This document shows, piece after piece, positions 1-10,544 of a stretch of 64,000 bases of DNA. The notes below the pieces were generated by a model. That model did not search any database, had not been told where the DNA came from, and saw only the letters and a program-made list of their open reading frames with translations. The DNA is from Albula goreensis (lineage: Eukaryota > Chordata > Actinopteri > Albuliformes > Albulidae). Location of the stretch: contig CM040763.1 in assembly GCA_022829145.1 (NCBI GenBank), positions 24,913,488 through 24,977,487 of the forward strand, read 5' to 3'. Each line of letters begins with the position of its first letter. Positions within the stretch are counted from its first letter, which is position 1. The position numbers were made by a program, and so were the translations under genes.

Positions 1-479
1 CTCTCTATACCTGAGAAATTGACAGCCGCTATAACCTCCTGCCATGCAAGGTGTTTTTGTTTTTGTTACCCCGGTGCTGTGGCCACCTGAAATTATATTT
101 TTTTCTAATCTCTGTTTAGGACACTAAAGCTTCGATCTCGCAGCTTCTTTTGCAGTTTCTTTGTTTCCCCTGTTAGCTGCCATTATTGCATGTAAAATGT
201 ATTGCTCTGTTCTACACATTATTTATAGATCTTACTTAATTGATTTCGACCTCCGGAGCACCATATATCCTTAAATGTGGGCGTTTCAGGGTGTGGTTGT
301 GGCGCGTTCACGCACGCACAATTGTAGGATTAGTTGTGATTTATAACAGAGACATGCGTATGTGTTGGGTACGCAAGATTTATAAATCAGAATTTTTTTT
401 TGCGTACGCAAACTCGTAGGTTTTGGCGTACGTAACTATTTAGGCACGAAAGTACGCAAAGTTTTATAAATGAGGCCCC
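1..479 (-). mobile_element. 5' part of a Harbinger element, inverted relative to its neighbour
   Basis: The first 479 bases are a diverged reverse-complement copy of about 480-870. They include the same terminal region (TTTATAAATGAGGCCCC at the right edge), the shared stretch around TTGTGATTTATAACA, and the start of the Myb-like gene read on the minus strand. The copy enters from beyond the left edge and ends at the GGCCCC terminus. Scattered substitutions and indels along the match make a simple assembly duplication unlikely. It is a second Harbinger of the same family, head to head with the next one. Confidence 0.75.
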
Positions 480-685
480 TGATTTATAAAAGTTGCGTAC
501 ACCACACTTACGCATGTCTCCTGTTATAAATCACAACTAATCCTACAATTGTGCGCACGTGAACGCGCGCCACAACCACACCATGAAACGCCCACAATTA
601 AGCATATATGGTGCTCTGGAGATCGAAATCAATTAAAGTAATATCTATAAATAAAATGCGGGACAGAGGGATTTTCAATGCAATC

Positions 686-1698
686 ATGGCAGCAAAACGT
701 GTGAAAAAAAGACATTTTTCAGAGTGCGAGATTGAAACCTTGGTTTCGGAAGTAGAACTACGAAGACACTTTATTTTGGTGGCCAAGGCACCAGGGTAAC
801 CAATAAAAAGAAGAGCATCGCATGGCAGGAGGTTACCGCGGCAGTAAATTCGGTGGGTGCCCAATTCCGAATGCCAAGCGAGGTAAAAAAAAAAAAGTGG
901 TGTGACCTCAAAGTGGACGCGAAGAAGCGTATACTTGCCCAACGGGCAAGTGTACGAGCAACGGGCGGCGGTATGGGGGTGCCTGCACTGAGCCCCCTCG
1001 ATGAACGCCTGGCCGCTATAATTGGGGACACTGCGGTGTCCGGAATAATTCCGGGAGAAAAAGGGGACACAGATGAAATGCCCGTTTATCAAGGACATTC
1101 AGGTAAGTCAACCATTTTTAACTGCATAATTACATGGTCGTTCCTTTTATTGTCGGGAAAGTTTACATTTCCAAATGCATATAGCTAAATTGTATTAAGA
1201 ACGTTATTGAATGCACAAAACCAGAATTTTCATTAAGAATTTTATTTAATAAAGTAAAATTGCATGAACTATTTAACACAAAGTAAAATTGCATGAACTA
1301 TTTAACACAAAGTAAAATTGCATTTACTGAAACGTTTTTATCATCATTTAGACTGCTGCCCAGAGGCACCAGCCAGTGAAGACGCTGTGCCGGGCGTGTC
1401 CGGAGAGTCGGGCGGTGGAGCCGGGGTGCCGGGCGTGTCCGGAGCGTCGGGCGGTGGAGCCGGGGTGCCAGGCGTGTCCGGAGCGTCGGGCGGTGGAGCC
1501 GGGGATGGCTGTCCAGACGAACCGCCTGGGTCCACTCGCCGTCCAGGTGCACGCGTCCTCACCGAAGCGGTCCTGCAGTCGCAGGAGGAGATGGTGCAGG
1601 CCGTAAACGGCGTTGCCACGGCGCTCCAAGATATCAGGAATGTAATGTTGGACATTCACTCAACATTGATACAGCTCCTGAGACATTTTGAAAAATAA
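686..1698 (+). pseudogene. Harbinger Myb/SANT-like DNA-binding protein, frameshifted
   Basis: The partner gene of the Harbinger transposase; in this superfamily the Myb-like protein binds the element and helps bring in the transposase. The start at 686 (MAAKRVKKRHFSE) precedes a Myb/SANT trihelix-like segment with FSECEIETLVSEVE, then SIAWQEVTAAVNSVG, VKKKKWCDLK and DAKKRI. A one-base frameshift near 775 moves the reading from one frame to the next. Exon 1 ends at 1102 (CATTCAG before GTAAGT) and exon 2 starts at 1352 after TCATCATTTAG, keeping the frame (HS-DCCPE). Exon 2 has a Gly/Val/Ser-rich tandem repeat and a C-terminal helix (LTEAVLQSQEEMVQ), ending HFEK. An AATAAA overlaps the stop. 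Confidence 0.7.
1389..1505 (+). repeat. Coding minisatellite, three 39-bp units
   Basis: Three head-to-tail 39-bp units inside exon 2 of the Harbinger Myb-like gene, each encoding 13 residues of the type PGVSGASGGGAGV. The unit length is a multiple of three, so copy changes keep the frame. Confidence 0.85.
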
Positions 1699-1752
1699 AT
1701 GCAGAAAATTTGCAAAATTGTCATGTGTCTTTCTTGGAAACGCTCAAAGGTT

Positions 1753-2865
1753 TTACCTGTTAAGCCGCTCAATGAGTTGCACTCGAATGCGAGCTGCTCG
1801 GTAAGTCGGAGCTGGGGCTGAGTGGGGACGGTCATGCACTGGCTCCTCGGGTCTCGTTGGGGCTGGGGGAAGGGGAACGCCATTCCTTTGCGCTAGGTTG
1901 TGCAGCACACAACAGGCCAAGATTATCTTGCACACCTTCTCTGGCCGGTATAGCAGCCTCCCACCACTGGCATCTAGGCATAGCCACCTGCCCTTCAGCG
2001 CGCCAATGGTGCGCTCAACCACAGAGCGCGTGTGGCCATGCATGGCATTGTAGTGCCTCTCTTGTGCGCTCTGTGGATTGAGCAGTGGGGTAAGGAGCCA
2101 CGGTTTTAGTGGATAGCCACTATCGCCTGCAAATAGGGACACATGTTACATGACGGGAATAAATATACATTAGGTTTCTGAGGATTATGACTTACCAAGG
2201 AGCCAGCCGTCCCCCACCTCTCCAGCCTGGAGTCGATGGCCAACATTGCTTTTCATCAAGATAAAGGAATCATGACAGGACCCTGGCCATCGAGCAACCA
2301 CATTTGTTAGAGCAAGTTGGGCGTCGCAAATCAGTTGTACATTTATGGAATGGAAGTTCTTCCTGTTCACATAAACATATTCATCAACTGGCGGCGCCCT
2401 TATTGCAATTTGAGTGCAGTCGATTGCACCGATTACATTGGGAAAACCGGTCATCGCTGCAAATTGCCTTCTGATGTTTGCCTGCTCCCCGGCTGTATAG
2501 GGGAATTGTATGTACCTCGAGCTCAGACGAATGATGCCATCCAACACTCTTGGTATGACATGACTGAGTGAGGGCTGGGATATACCTGACCGGTCCGCTA
2601 TTTCCCGCTGGAAAGTCCCCGTGGCCAAGAACCCCAGAGTGGAAAGGACCTGCAGATGGCAAGGTATCGGCTGGTTGTGACGCGTATGGCGCTCTAGCGC
2701 CGGCCCCAATTCAGCACAGAGTTCCAAGAGTACAGCTCGCGGTAAGCGAAACCGACTCATGAGCCAGTCATCATCATGGGCCAAAAAGTCAGAACGGTCC
2801 CTGAAGAGCTGTTCCCGTCGCACCATACCATTCGCAATGTCCTCTAGGACTGCCAGCGCAGCCAT
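1753..2865 (-). CDS. Harbinger transposase (HARBI1-like), two exons, apparently intact
   Basis: Exon 1 is 2865-2196 and exon 2 is 2126-1753. The intron has a GTAAGTC donor and an ATTTGCAG acceptor, and splicing restores LLG-DSGYP in frame. The product is 347 residues, about the length of vertebrate HARBI1 (349). An N-terminal helix-turn-helix-like segment (REIADRSGISQPSLSHVI) is followed by a DDE nuclease: first Asp in GAIDCTQIAI, second in ARWPGSCHDSF, and the Glu in VVERTIGALKGRW. No stop or frameshift is visible, so this may be a live or recently live transposase. It would act in the nucleus on element ends with the Myb-like partner. The ATG at 2865 gives MAALAVLEDIA, a typical family start. 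Confidence 0.88.
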
Positions 2866-3234
2866 GGTTATGCTATCTTGAATTCATCACACGCTTTAGA
2901 TATATTTATATGAATGAAATAAATTGTTTAATGATGATTTGATTACTCACATCTGTTTATTTAATGTATGATTTATTTTTGACAGAGGAAAAGCATTACT
3001 AATGATGATACTAATAAACCTCAATATTCACGAGGGATAAGGAAACTCATGTGCAATTTCTCTGTTGGTCTCTAGGGTGTGCTATTCAGAGCAAATATGT
3101 GCCATAAATGTGCGTACGCATGGGTCAAACTCAAGTAGAAGTTTTATAAATCCCAAATTGTGCGTGAAAATCGGCGTATGCATGTTTTGGAGCGTTTTTT
3201 GTGCGTACGCACGGTTTATAAATGAGGCCCCTGA

Positions 3235-3316
3235 AGTGTTTCAAGTCCCAGAATGAAAAATCATCAATACATGACAATATTAGTGAGCAAAACACAAAAC
3301 TTAGTTTCCTGAAGTC
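3235..3316 (+). repeat. Short dispersed repeat, copy 1
   Basis: About 80 bp starting AAGTGTTTCAAGTCCCAGAA, repeated in direct orientation at 7094-7163. It is bounded on the left by the Harbinger end and on the right by the retroviral LTR. Confidence 0.75.
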
Positions 3317-3637
3317 TGTAAGGAAAAAAAGGCGCAATTCTGATCTTCCTGGAAAAGACTTCTTTATTTACAGGAATGGCAGTTGTCAGAAATACGTGAA
3401 ACGCACATTGGATTATCCTCCCTAGTCAGAACAGCTCTCAATCACCCATCACCGGTTTCTTTTGAAGTATCAATTGCCTACATCTAGCTGCGGCCCAAGT
3501 GACAATTGACGTCTGTGAGCAGAGCTGTGCCTACAATAAGGCCATCTAGGTATTTGCATGCCTTTGGCGGGATGATCTGCGCTCTCTTATGCTGTACTGG
3601 GTGTACTGGTTTTAGGTATTTGGACAAGCATCTTACA
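3317..3637 (-). repeat. 3' LTR of the endogenous retrovirus (321 bp)
   Basis: It matches 6336-6834 along most of its length, including GGCGCAATTC near the start and TCAATTGCCTACATC in the middle. It lacks about 180 bp that the other LTR carries after GAAACGCAC. Confidence 0.85.
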
Positions 3638-3647
3638 GTCCCCCCTT
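3638..3647 (-). other. Polypurine tract of the endogenous retrovirus
   Basis: On the minus strand, AAGGGGGGAC directly abuts the TGTAAG start of the 3' LTR. This is the expected plus-strand priming site. Confidence 0.65.
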
Positions 3648-4140
3648 GATGCTTATATGCCATAAAGCATCACCCATTCCAGGTATCCCAGTGGCGGTGC
3701 TGTCCTGCCTGGTTGTCATCCTTTGTATGGACAATCTTACCCGTCATTGGACCAACACCTCTTTCCACAAGAACTCTATGAGCACCACATCCCCGGGCCC
3801 GATGAAGCCTTATTACAACCACAGACTGACAACACTAACCCTTATTCAATTATCTACTTTTAACCGGGATAGAAAAATGAGAACTACTCCAGCCAAGGAG
3901 ACTCTTTACAAAGTTAATTAGAAAACAGCAGATTAGGTGTATGAGTGAACAACACATTATTTCCTGAATCAAAGCCTGAAGTCACACTACATTGTATGTT
4001 AATTATATGTTAAGTGGTAATTTCCTATTGACCACGATGAGCTGAGTGCAAAATAAAAGTATTGGAATTAAGTGTCTGTTTGGAGGACTTGTGAGCCGAC
4101 CAGTTTCCTTCAGTTTTTTTCATTTTTCTTCAACTGTTCT

Positions 4141-4587
4141 TCAATCTATCCAGTTAGATATTCCCAGACCTGTTCCAGTTGCTCCAATTATGCTGTCCAT
4201 GAGCCCCAATAATTTCCGAGTTTGGAGCTCCTCTGCAGACTGGTCCATAGATGACCTGGTTGCAACTGCACTATGGTATTTCAGGAAAGCTATCATCAGG
4301 AGGTCCTTGTACATTCCTGTCATGCTCTCTCCTTTGCACTGCTCACCCACATCTGGAGACCATGCCATCAGGTTCACTAGGACTGGAACATGGACCCACT
4401 GGATGTTGATGATCAGGACACCGGGATATGGTTTCATCAGCACGCCGGACTGGGGAGCTGGTTGTTGCTCTGGACATTCCTGAAGCAGCACGGCAATAGG
4501 TAGAATAAACATCAGGACACCGCGCCATATCTCCTTTTTGTTGTTGTTTTGTGTTGTGGGTATCAGTGACCTGAAAAACACATGCAA
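4141..4587 (-). pseudogene. Env-like fragment of the endogenous retrovirus
   Basis: A 148-residue open stretch with a hydrophobic segment near the N-terminus (VLMFILPIAVLLQ) and a C-terminal LLGLMDSIIGATGTGLG motif. From memory of the family it resembles predicted envelope-like proteins of fish endogenous retroviruses. The remainder of env is not recognisable. The position, 3' of the gag-like fragments and before the 3' LTR, fits env. The assignment is tentative. Confidence 0.45.
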
Positions 4588-5634
4588 GCAGAAAGAATTA
4601 CCCCCCCCATTTTACTGACTATCTCTGCATAGGGCGTGTTGGAGTCTATGTGTAATATGAGGGCGTTGCGCATGTATACATCACATTGTGCTACTAAAGC
4701 TGATTTGAACACTGGGTCCTGCTGTGTGATATTGGGTATGCCACTATAAGCTAGGAAAGCATCCAAAAGCCTAGATGAAAATGCTGCACGGTGCGCTCCT
4801 TTTCTCATTGTTACCTCTGTTATTTTTACCCAATTAATGACTCTTGTCCGCAATGTCAAGCAATGCTTCTTTCCTCTCTCTATGGTGCTGCTGTTTTCCT
4901 CTGCACCTTTTCTGGGAGGGCCCTTGCTAGTGCACGTGGGAGACACATAGTCAGGACCACACAAGCATCTGAATCTGTTAAGCTATGCAAATCAACATAT
5001 TGTTCCAAACAGGCTACAAAGTGTAAAGGATCACGCTGAGATAGATCAAACTTCCCAATACTCTTAACTAACGATTCTAATTCCGTGGGAGTGAGAGCTC
5101 TAGCAGTGGTAGTGGTGACGGCTAACCTCACCTAACTGTGTGGTCAGAGTAATGATCATAACTGTCTTGCAACTGAGAAGCCTTCTCCCAAAAATCATCA
5201 TTTCTTTTATTTGCGCTCTGAAAATCTAATACGGACCCTGTAATATTGTTTCTAGGTATTGTACAATTTGCTGGCCTAAAACTGTCTTGTGCAACTGAAC
5301 TCTCAGTCACATTTCTCATCATAAACTGACATGCTGCTTTTGCTTGTTGTAAGTCAACAGATAGCCTTTCAACAGATGACTTAAGCATATAACTATCAGC
5401 CTTAAGTTCTGCAATTTCTTGTTTCAGCTGCACTCTTTCCTCCTTCAAAATAGGTTCACCTGCCTGGTAATTTTTCATTATACCTTCGCCAATCCGTGAG
5501 TGAAGCAATGTGTTTTCAGTTTCAAGTGTTTCTTTCTCTGCCTCCACATTCTCGAACCTTTTCTTTGTTATTTTGTATGAGGCAAAAATTGCATGGAGTG
5601 CATTAGCAACTCTCCCTTTCTTGTTTTTAGGCAT
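4563..5634 (-). pseudogene. Gag-like remnants of the endogenous retrovirus
   Basis: Three overlapping open stretches in shifting frames. 5634-5128 is a 168-residue coiled-coil-like N-terminal part rich in Lys/Glu. 5131-4880 has LTPTELESLVKSIGKF and resembles a capsid N-terminal region. 4964-4563 has KGAHRAAFSSRLLDAFLAY and resembles a capsid C-terminal region. Frameshifts separate them. The order is that of a retroviral gag 3' of the primer site. Not expected to be functional. Confidence 0.5.
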
Positions 5635-6315
5635 TTTGGGATCATTTTCAAACTGTGCTGCGGCCCACTCATAGGGCTCATCCGTGATGTTCTCAATCTC
5701 ATTGAAGATTTAGCATGAACCGTGCTTGGCAATATATTTAATAACTGTTAAACTGTTAAACTGTTACACATTTTAATGATTCAGAAGCAACCTCAATTTG
5801 ATTTCTCAATCGACTTCCCGCTAACTTAAGATACACGTCAAGTCACGTGACCTATTCCACTTACTTTAGGAATTTCACTGCCACACAGCCACACAACTTG
5901 AGGCTTACAAGAACACTAAGTTACGCAGTTACTTTGGAAACTTGATAATTCCATAACAATTCTACTACCCCAGTACTTCGGGCTGATTCAGTTGCTTTAG
6001 AATCTTTAGAATTGCAAGGAACTACAATACAGGCACTCAGTTTCAGTTACTTTAGAAACGTAATAATTCCAAAACAACTCCACTACCACATTACTTCGGG
6101 CTGATTCAATTTCTTTAGAATCTTTTTAGAATTGTATGGAATCAGCCTGCGACTCCTCCTGCTCATATAAATAAAGATGAAAACCAACAATTGTCCCTGT
6201 CCTTAAAACTCCTTTATAGGTTTTTTTTAAATGAAGAGTCTCCTTAAAAAGAAAACCAGCAGTATAAAAGAAGAAACCACGTTTCTTACCTCAGTCCCCC
6301 TTTTTTACCGAATCC

Positions 6316-6333
6316 CTCCTGGCTGGCTCGCCA
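6316..6333 (-). other. Retroviral primer-binding site, tRNA-Arg
   Basis: On the plus strand CTCCTGGCTGGCTCGCCA equals the acceptor-end sequence of vertebrate tRNA-Arg (ACG) plus CCA. On the element strand it reads TGGCGAGCCAGCC and starts two bases after the LTR. Confidence 0.8.
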
Positions 6334-6335
6334 GT

Positions 6336-6834
6336 TGTAAGGCAAAAAAAAGGCGCAATTCCGATCTTCTTGGAAAAGACTTCTTTATTTACAGGAATGG
6401 CAGTTGTCAGAAATACGTGAAACGCACTCTGGGTTCATCGGAGTCAAAATGAACCCTGAGCCCTCAGTGAAAGCCTTCTTTATACAGATACATAGCTTTG
6501 ATCAGGATTAGACGATAATGAAAAAACCATCAACCTCCCATCACTGGTCTAGTGAGGGTAGTTCCTGTGGTTGAATACAGTGTGTGATAAATGGATTACC
6601 TTCCCTAGCCAGAACAGCTCTCAATTACCCATCACCGGTTTCTTTAGAAGTATCAATTGCCTACATCTAGCTGCAGCCCAAGTGACAATTGACATCTGTG
6701 AGCAGAGCTATGGCTACAATAAGGCCATCTAGACAAATAAATACAGGTATTTGCACACCTTTGGCAGGATGATCTGTGCTCTCTTATGCTGTGCTGGGCA
6801 CACTGGTTGTAGGTATTTGGACCAGAATCTTACA
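6336..6834 (-). repeat. 5' LTR of the endogenous retrovirus (499 bp)
   Basis: TGTAAG...CTTACA ends. It matches the 321-bp LTR at 3317-3637 but carries about 180 extra bases (about 6430-6600) that are absent there. The two LTRs differ at many positions, which argues for an old insertion. Confidence 0.85.
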
Positions 6835-6854
6835 GGTCCTACAAGCTTGGAAAC

Positions 6855-6990
6855 TCTAATCTTGCATCTGTATATACATTTGCAGTCGTTGGCGTGTACT
6901 GAGAGTGAAAACGTTTTCCTTCTCTCACTTTACTTTTTTTGACTTTATTAAGGCATGTACAGCACAGGAGCAGGTGATCCTGTTTCCTAA
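6855..6990 (+). repeat. Dispersed repeat, copy 1 of 2
   Basis: It begins TCTAATCTTGCATCTG and includes ACAGCACAGGAGC. A diverged direct copy lies at 9497-9636. Family not recognised. Confidence 0.7.
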
Positions 6991-7093
6991 GCACCGTACA
7001 AAAACGCAAGTGCCATATTGCGTTTAGAACAACATTTCCTTTCATCGGTGTAATACACATGAACCTTACACTTCCACCTGCCTAAACGGAGAC

Positions 7094-7163
7094 CTGAAGT
7101 GTTTCAAGTCTCAGAATGAAAAATCATCAATACATGACAATGTATTGAGCAAAACACAATACT
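7094..7163 (+). repeat. Short dispersed repeat, copy 2
   Basis: Direct copy of 3235-3316, here preceded by GGAGACCTG. It shows what the Harbinger insertion site probably looked like before insertion. Confidence 0.7.
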
Positions 7164-7477
7164 AAAGCTGTGTTCCATACCACGTACTTCCATACTCCTA
7201 GTACATATAGCGAGTGCGCATCCATTTTGGATTACGAGTCTAGCCGAAGTGCGGTAGTACGGAGCAAGGATGGAATTCCCAGATTTGCACTTCTTATTAC
7301 CATAATTTGGAGCACTCATTGATGAATAGCCCATCATTCCCTGCGAAGGATTCAGAATAAACAATTTCCGTTGAAACAATGGTGGATGACAGCGGGTCAA
7401 ATGGGCTGGAGGTCATGTACAAATTTCGTACAAATTTCTTAATTTGTATTAATATGTTAATGATTTGTACTGTCATT

Positions 7478-7523
7478 ACGATACTTTGTGAATTTAAGTT
7501 CACTTAAATTCACAAAGTATCGT
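7478..7523. repeat. 46-bp palindrome, perfect 22-bp arms
   Basis: The arm ACGATACTTTGTGAATTTAA-GT (7478-7499) is followed by a 2-nt centre (TC) and its exact reverse complement (7502-7523). It is a strong potential hairpin or cruciform. It may be the junction of two inverted transposon ends. Confidence 0.85.
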
Positions 7524-8336
7524 TTACTAATGTTACCTATCTCGTTCTCTCTCTACTAGCTGGCTGCAACCTATCTATCCAGCTAAGTCACACATTACCT
7601 ACAAATTAGCTACGCTAGAAATATTTATCGCTAGCTGGTTAAAACGTTATATCGATAGCGTCATTTTGTGATTTGTCAGCCGGCGTCTTGGTAGCGAGAT
7701 AATTTTATAATCAGGATGGCTATCCTTGATTGTACAGAATCACGAAGGGTGTTATCAATATATCTGTTAAAACATTTTTGTTCCATTTGATGAACTAGCT
7801 CTATATCAACCAGTTTTTAGGGCTAACTCTACATACACTGGGAACATTGGCGGCCGATCTGTACAACTGACTAGCAGTCACGGGCAACCAAAATATAAAA
7901 TAGCGTAAGTTCCGCATAAAGGCATTATCTCCACTTCCAGCTGAGCAGTGAATGCACAATTCGATTTTAAGATAAAATCCTTGTCTAATCGGACGTATGT
8001 ATTGCATGTGTCTACGGGCTACTATTATGTTGCTGTAAGTGCCCATTCATTTGGACAGAAGTTCGGTAGCACCCCTGTAATAGATGAACTGTAGAATTAA
8101 GTGAACTAATGCTTATTCATGTTTTCAATTATGTTGGCTGTTTATCTTTTTCTACAGTTTTCTCCGGACCTTAACATATTGTGTAAATTTTATACACACC
8201 GTTGTTTATCACTGCACTTATTCGGGAGTATTTTTGAATGTTGTGCCCAGTGTGTTCGCTAATGTAAGTTATGTTGTCGTCATATCAATATTATTAGTGT
8301 GTTTTAGACCAAATGGTGTCCGTGTGTCACATATTA

Positions 8337-9187
8337 GGGACAGACGAGGAGACAGCATCACTGAATAAGTGGAAGTGTGAGAACAAAGACCTCTTTACTG
8401 GAAAGAGGAACGCAGCCAAAAGTGGATGGGAGTACATTATATAGAAATATTAAATTCTTACAGGCCTACTATGCAGTACTTAGCTTCGGTTTAACCTTTA
8501 CATTTTCTTTATTGCAGCTCGTTTTTGAGAGTCAGCAGTTTGTTGGGGAGAGTGACAGCTGCCCAGGCCAAAAAAAAAAGGGAAAAATTGAAAAAGAAAT
8601 ATAAGGTGTGTATTCAGATAGAACTGTGACTTAGCTGTTACTGCAAAAGATACATATAGAAATATATCTATCCTTTATTGTTGGTTGTCATATTTTTTTG
8701 TCATCAGTTGTGTTTGCTGCCTGTGGTTGTTTACATGTCCAGGAAAGTATTTCTTATCTTTGTAGGTGCTGAAGAGCCCTCCCACAGGGGTGAGCACAGA
8801 AGGTTGGGAGACCACTGCTGCATCCTGGCAGTGGTTTGGTGCGATGGATGAGACAATCGGGGGGAGGCCGCCGATCACACCTCATGCCTTGATTGCCTCA
8901 GCCGCTGCTGAAGGGGAAGCAGTGGTGGTCGCCCCCACGAGGCATGAGGCAGGGAGCAGCAGAAGTAGCAGCAGCAGGAAATGGAGGTTCCTCCAAAGAC
9001 AGGTGGAGATAGAGGAAGAGAGGGAGAGACGGGCATTGGAGAGGGAGGAGCAGAGGAAAAGAGAGGCAATGGCGAGGGAAGAAAGGAGAGAAGCTAGGGA
9101 GAGAGAAGAGAATTTTTGTTTCTGGCCATTTTGGAAAAACTTGTTAATAAATAATTTGAAAATTCAGTTGTATTTTTTGGGGTTTTA
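8337..9187 (+). pseudogene. Myb/SANT-like DNA-binding domain protein relic
   Basis: Three exon-like blocks share one plausible protein. 8337-8440 reads TDEETASLNKW...LFTGKRNAAKSGWEYII. About 8518-8605 reads VTAAQAKKK...KKKYK. 8767-9187 reads LKSPPTGVSTEG, then MDETIGGRPPITP and an Arg/Glu-rich helix (EERERRALEREEQRKREAM). This order matches the Myb/SANT-like (trihelix) proteins common in fish genomes and usually linked to PIF/Harbinger elements. A stop at the end of block 1 and a frameshift in block 2 suggest a relic. No transposase was found next to it. A domesticated host gene is a weaker alternative. Confidence 0.6.
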
Positions 9188-9189
9188 AG

Positions 9190-10544
9190 TATAATATTCT
9201 TGCTATAAATCTGTTTTCCGAGCAAGCATGAGAAATTTTTGCAGTCAAGGTGTAATGTTCCAGTTTGAACAGTGTCCAAGTTAGTTGTTTTAAATGTTGA
9301 AAACTGACTGCTAGACATAGATGGTAGGTAGAACACAAACTAATTTCCTAATTCCCGGAGAGCAGCGGAGAATTTCTCTTTTCTGGGTGCTGATTTCTAA
9401 ACATCTTACAGTGATTATTATGCATGTGGCTGAATTAGTGATTTAATTAATTACTGATCCTACATGATCAAATACACTGATTCATTTCACAAGTAGCTCT
9501 AATCTTGCATCTGCACACACAGTTGCAGTAGTTGACGTGTACTGACATTTAAAACGTTTTCTATCTCTCACTTTAAGTTTTTTGGCCTCCTTAATGCAAG
9601 TACAGCACAGGAGCGAGCGAACATGTTTCCTAACCTTGCTAAGCTTCCTAAGCTTGGGGAAAAAGGAAAAAAGCTATTTTTTACACAGGGCGATTGATGA
9701 GCAGCTTACAGTAGGATATAAATCAGGTGACATGGGAGCCAAATGTTGGTGTAGCCAGTTAATAGTTTTTGAAATTCCAGCTAAAACTGGTGTAATGAGC
9801 TAGCTAAAAGAAACAGAAACCGGGAACTTGCAGCAGAATTGAGACCGCACTGCTGTGGTAAGTTACGTTTCATAGCTTTCTGCTGGTAAAGTTGAAATAA
9901 AAATGTCTAATGTGCATATAGATTCTATTGAACACCTACATTGATGATGTAAGAGATTATTTGACACATGAACAGTACATATTCACCTTATCACATTCTA
10001 TCTATTAATTTTTCATTTATATTACATGCTCATGCTAACTTGTACACTGAGTAGGTGCTAACGGTAGCTTGCTGTTGAACAAATTAAATGTTTTCTTCAG
10101 TAGGACCGGTCGATGATTGCAACACACACATTGGATTGCTGAACCCATACCTTTTCAGGTAATTGTGTGTTGAATTTATTGTATTGTATATTGTACTTGC
10201 TGAATTCACACTGCACTGTTTGTTGAAATTATAGGCTGCGTAGCAATCTGAAAAAATGCCTTCTTCTTCATGCTCACTCAGGGAAGGGCGAATTTTCATT
10301 TGCTCAAGCCATCGGTTTTACTCCCTCCAACAGACTGAACAAAAATCATCCCTCCAAGCATTGATATTGCCCAGAATGCACTGTGATCATTGCTCCCTTG
10401 TGTGTTAAACTATTTGAAAATTATGCTCTTCCTACCAAAGAACTAGCAAATTTAAAAACAAACTTTACGAAGTGCCTCCGTTGCGATTGATTATACAATC
10501 CATTCGTTAAAACGGCATGTTGTTTGTATTATTTAATTCTTACA
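9190..10544. other. AT-rich non-coding stretch
   Basis: No gene recognised. It holds the second copy of the 6855-6990 repeat (9497-9636) and otherwise low-complexity AT-rich sequence. The short open frames show no family motif. Confidence 0.6.
9497..9636 (+). repeat. Dispersed repeat, copy 2 of 2
   Basis: Diverged direct copy of 6855-6990 (TCTAATCTTGCATCTG ... CAGCACAGGAGC). Confidence 0.7.

Larger units (their letters stand above)
480..3233. mobile_element. PIF/Harbinger DNA transposon with both genes
   Basis: A 2.75-kb element with the standard Harbinger pair: a Myb-like DNA-binding protein gene on the plus strand (686-1698) and a DDE transposase gene on the minus strand (2865-1753). The genes converge tail to tail with about 54 bp between stops. 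The right end is TTTATAAATGAGGCCC followed by CTG. The left end starts at CTGATTTATAAAAG and lacks about 90 bp of outer terminal sequence that the inverted neighbour has. The right flank AAGTGTTTCAAG recurs at 7094 after CTG, so CTG is the probable 3-bp target. The left truncation may prevent movement in cis even though the transposase is open. Confidence 0.8.
3317..6834 (-). mobile_element. Endogenous retrovirus-like element, antisense, degenerate
   Basis: A 3.5-kb LTR element read right to left. Both LTRs begin TGTAAG and end CTTACA (6-bp inverted ends). Just inside the 5' LTR (right side) is an 18-bp primer site matching the 3' end of tRNA-Arg; just inside the 3' LTR is a polypurine tract. 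The interior has gag-like and env-like fragments but no recognisable protease, reverse transcriptase or integrase, so pol appears deleted. No matching target duplication is seen. It is a defective old copy. Confidence 0.8.

Noticed and set aside
1298..1659. Minus-strand Arg/His/Pro-rich frames
   Set aside because: Antisense shadows of the 39-bp coding minisatellite in the Myb-like gene.
6316..6333. Fragment of a tRNA-Arg gene
   Set aside because: Only the acceptor-end 18 bases match, located exactly where a retroviral primer site should be.
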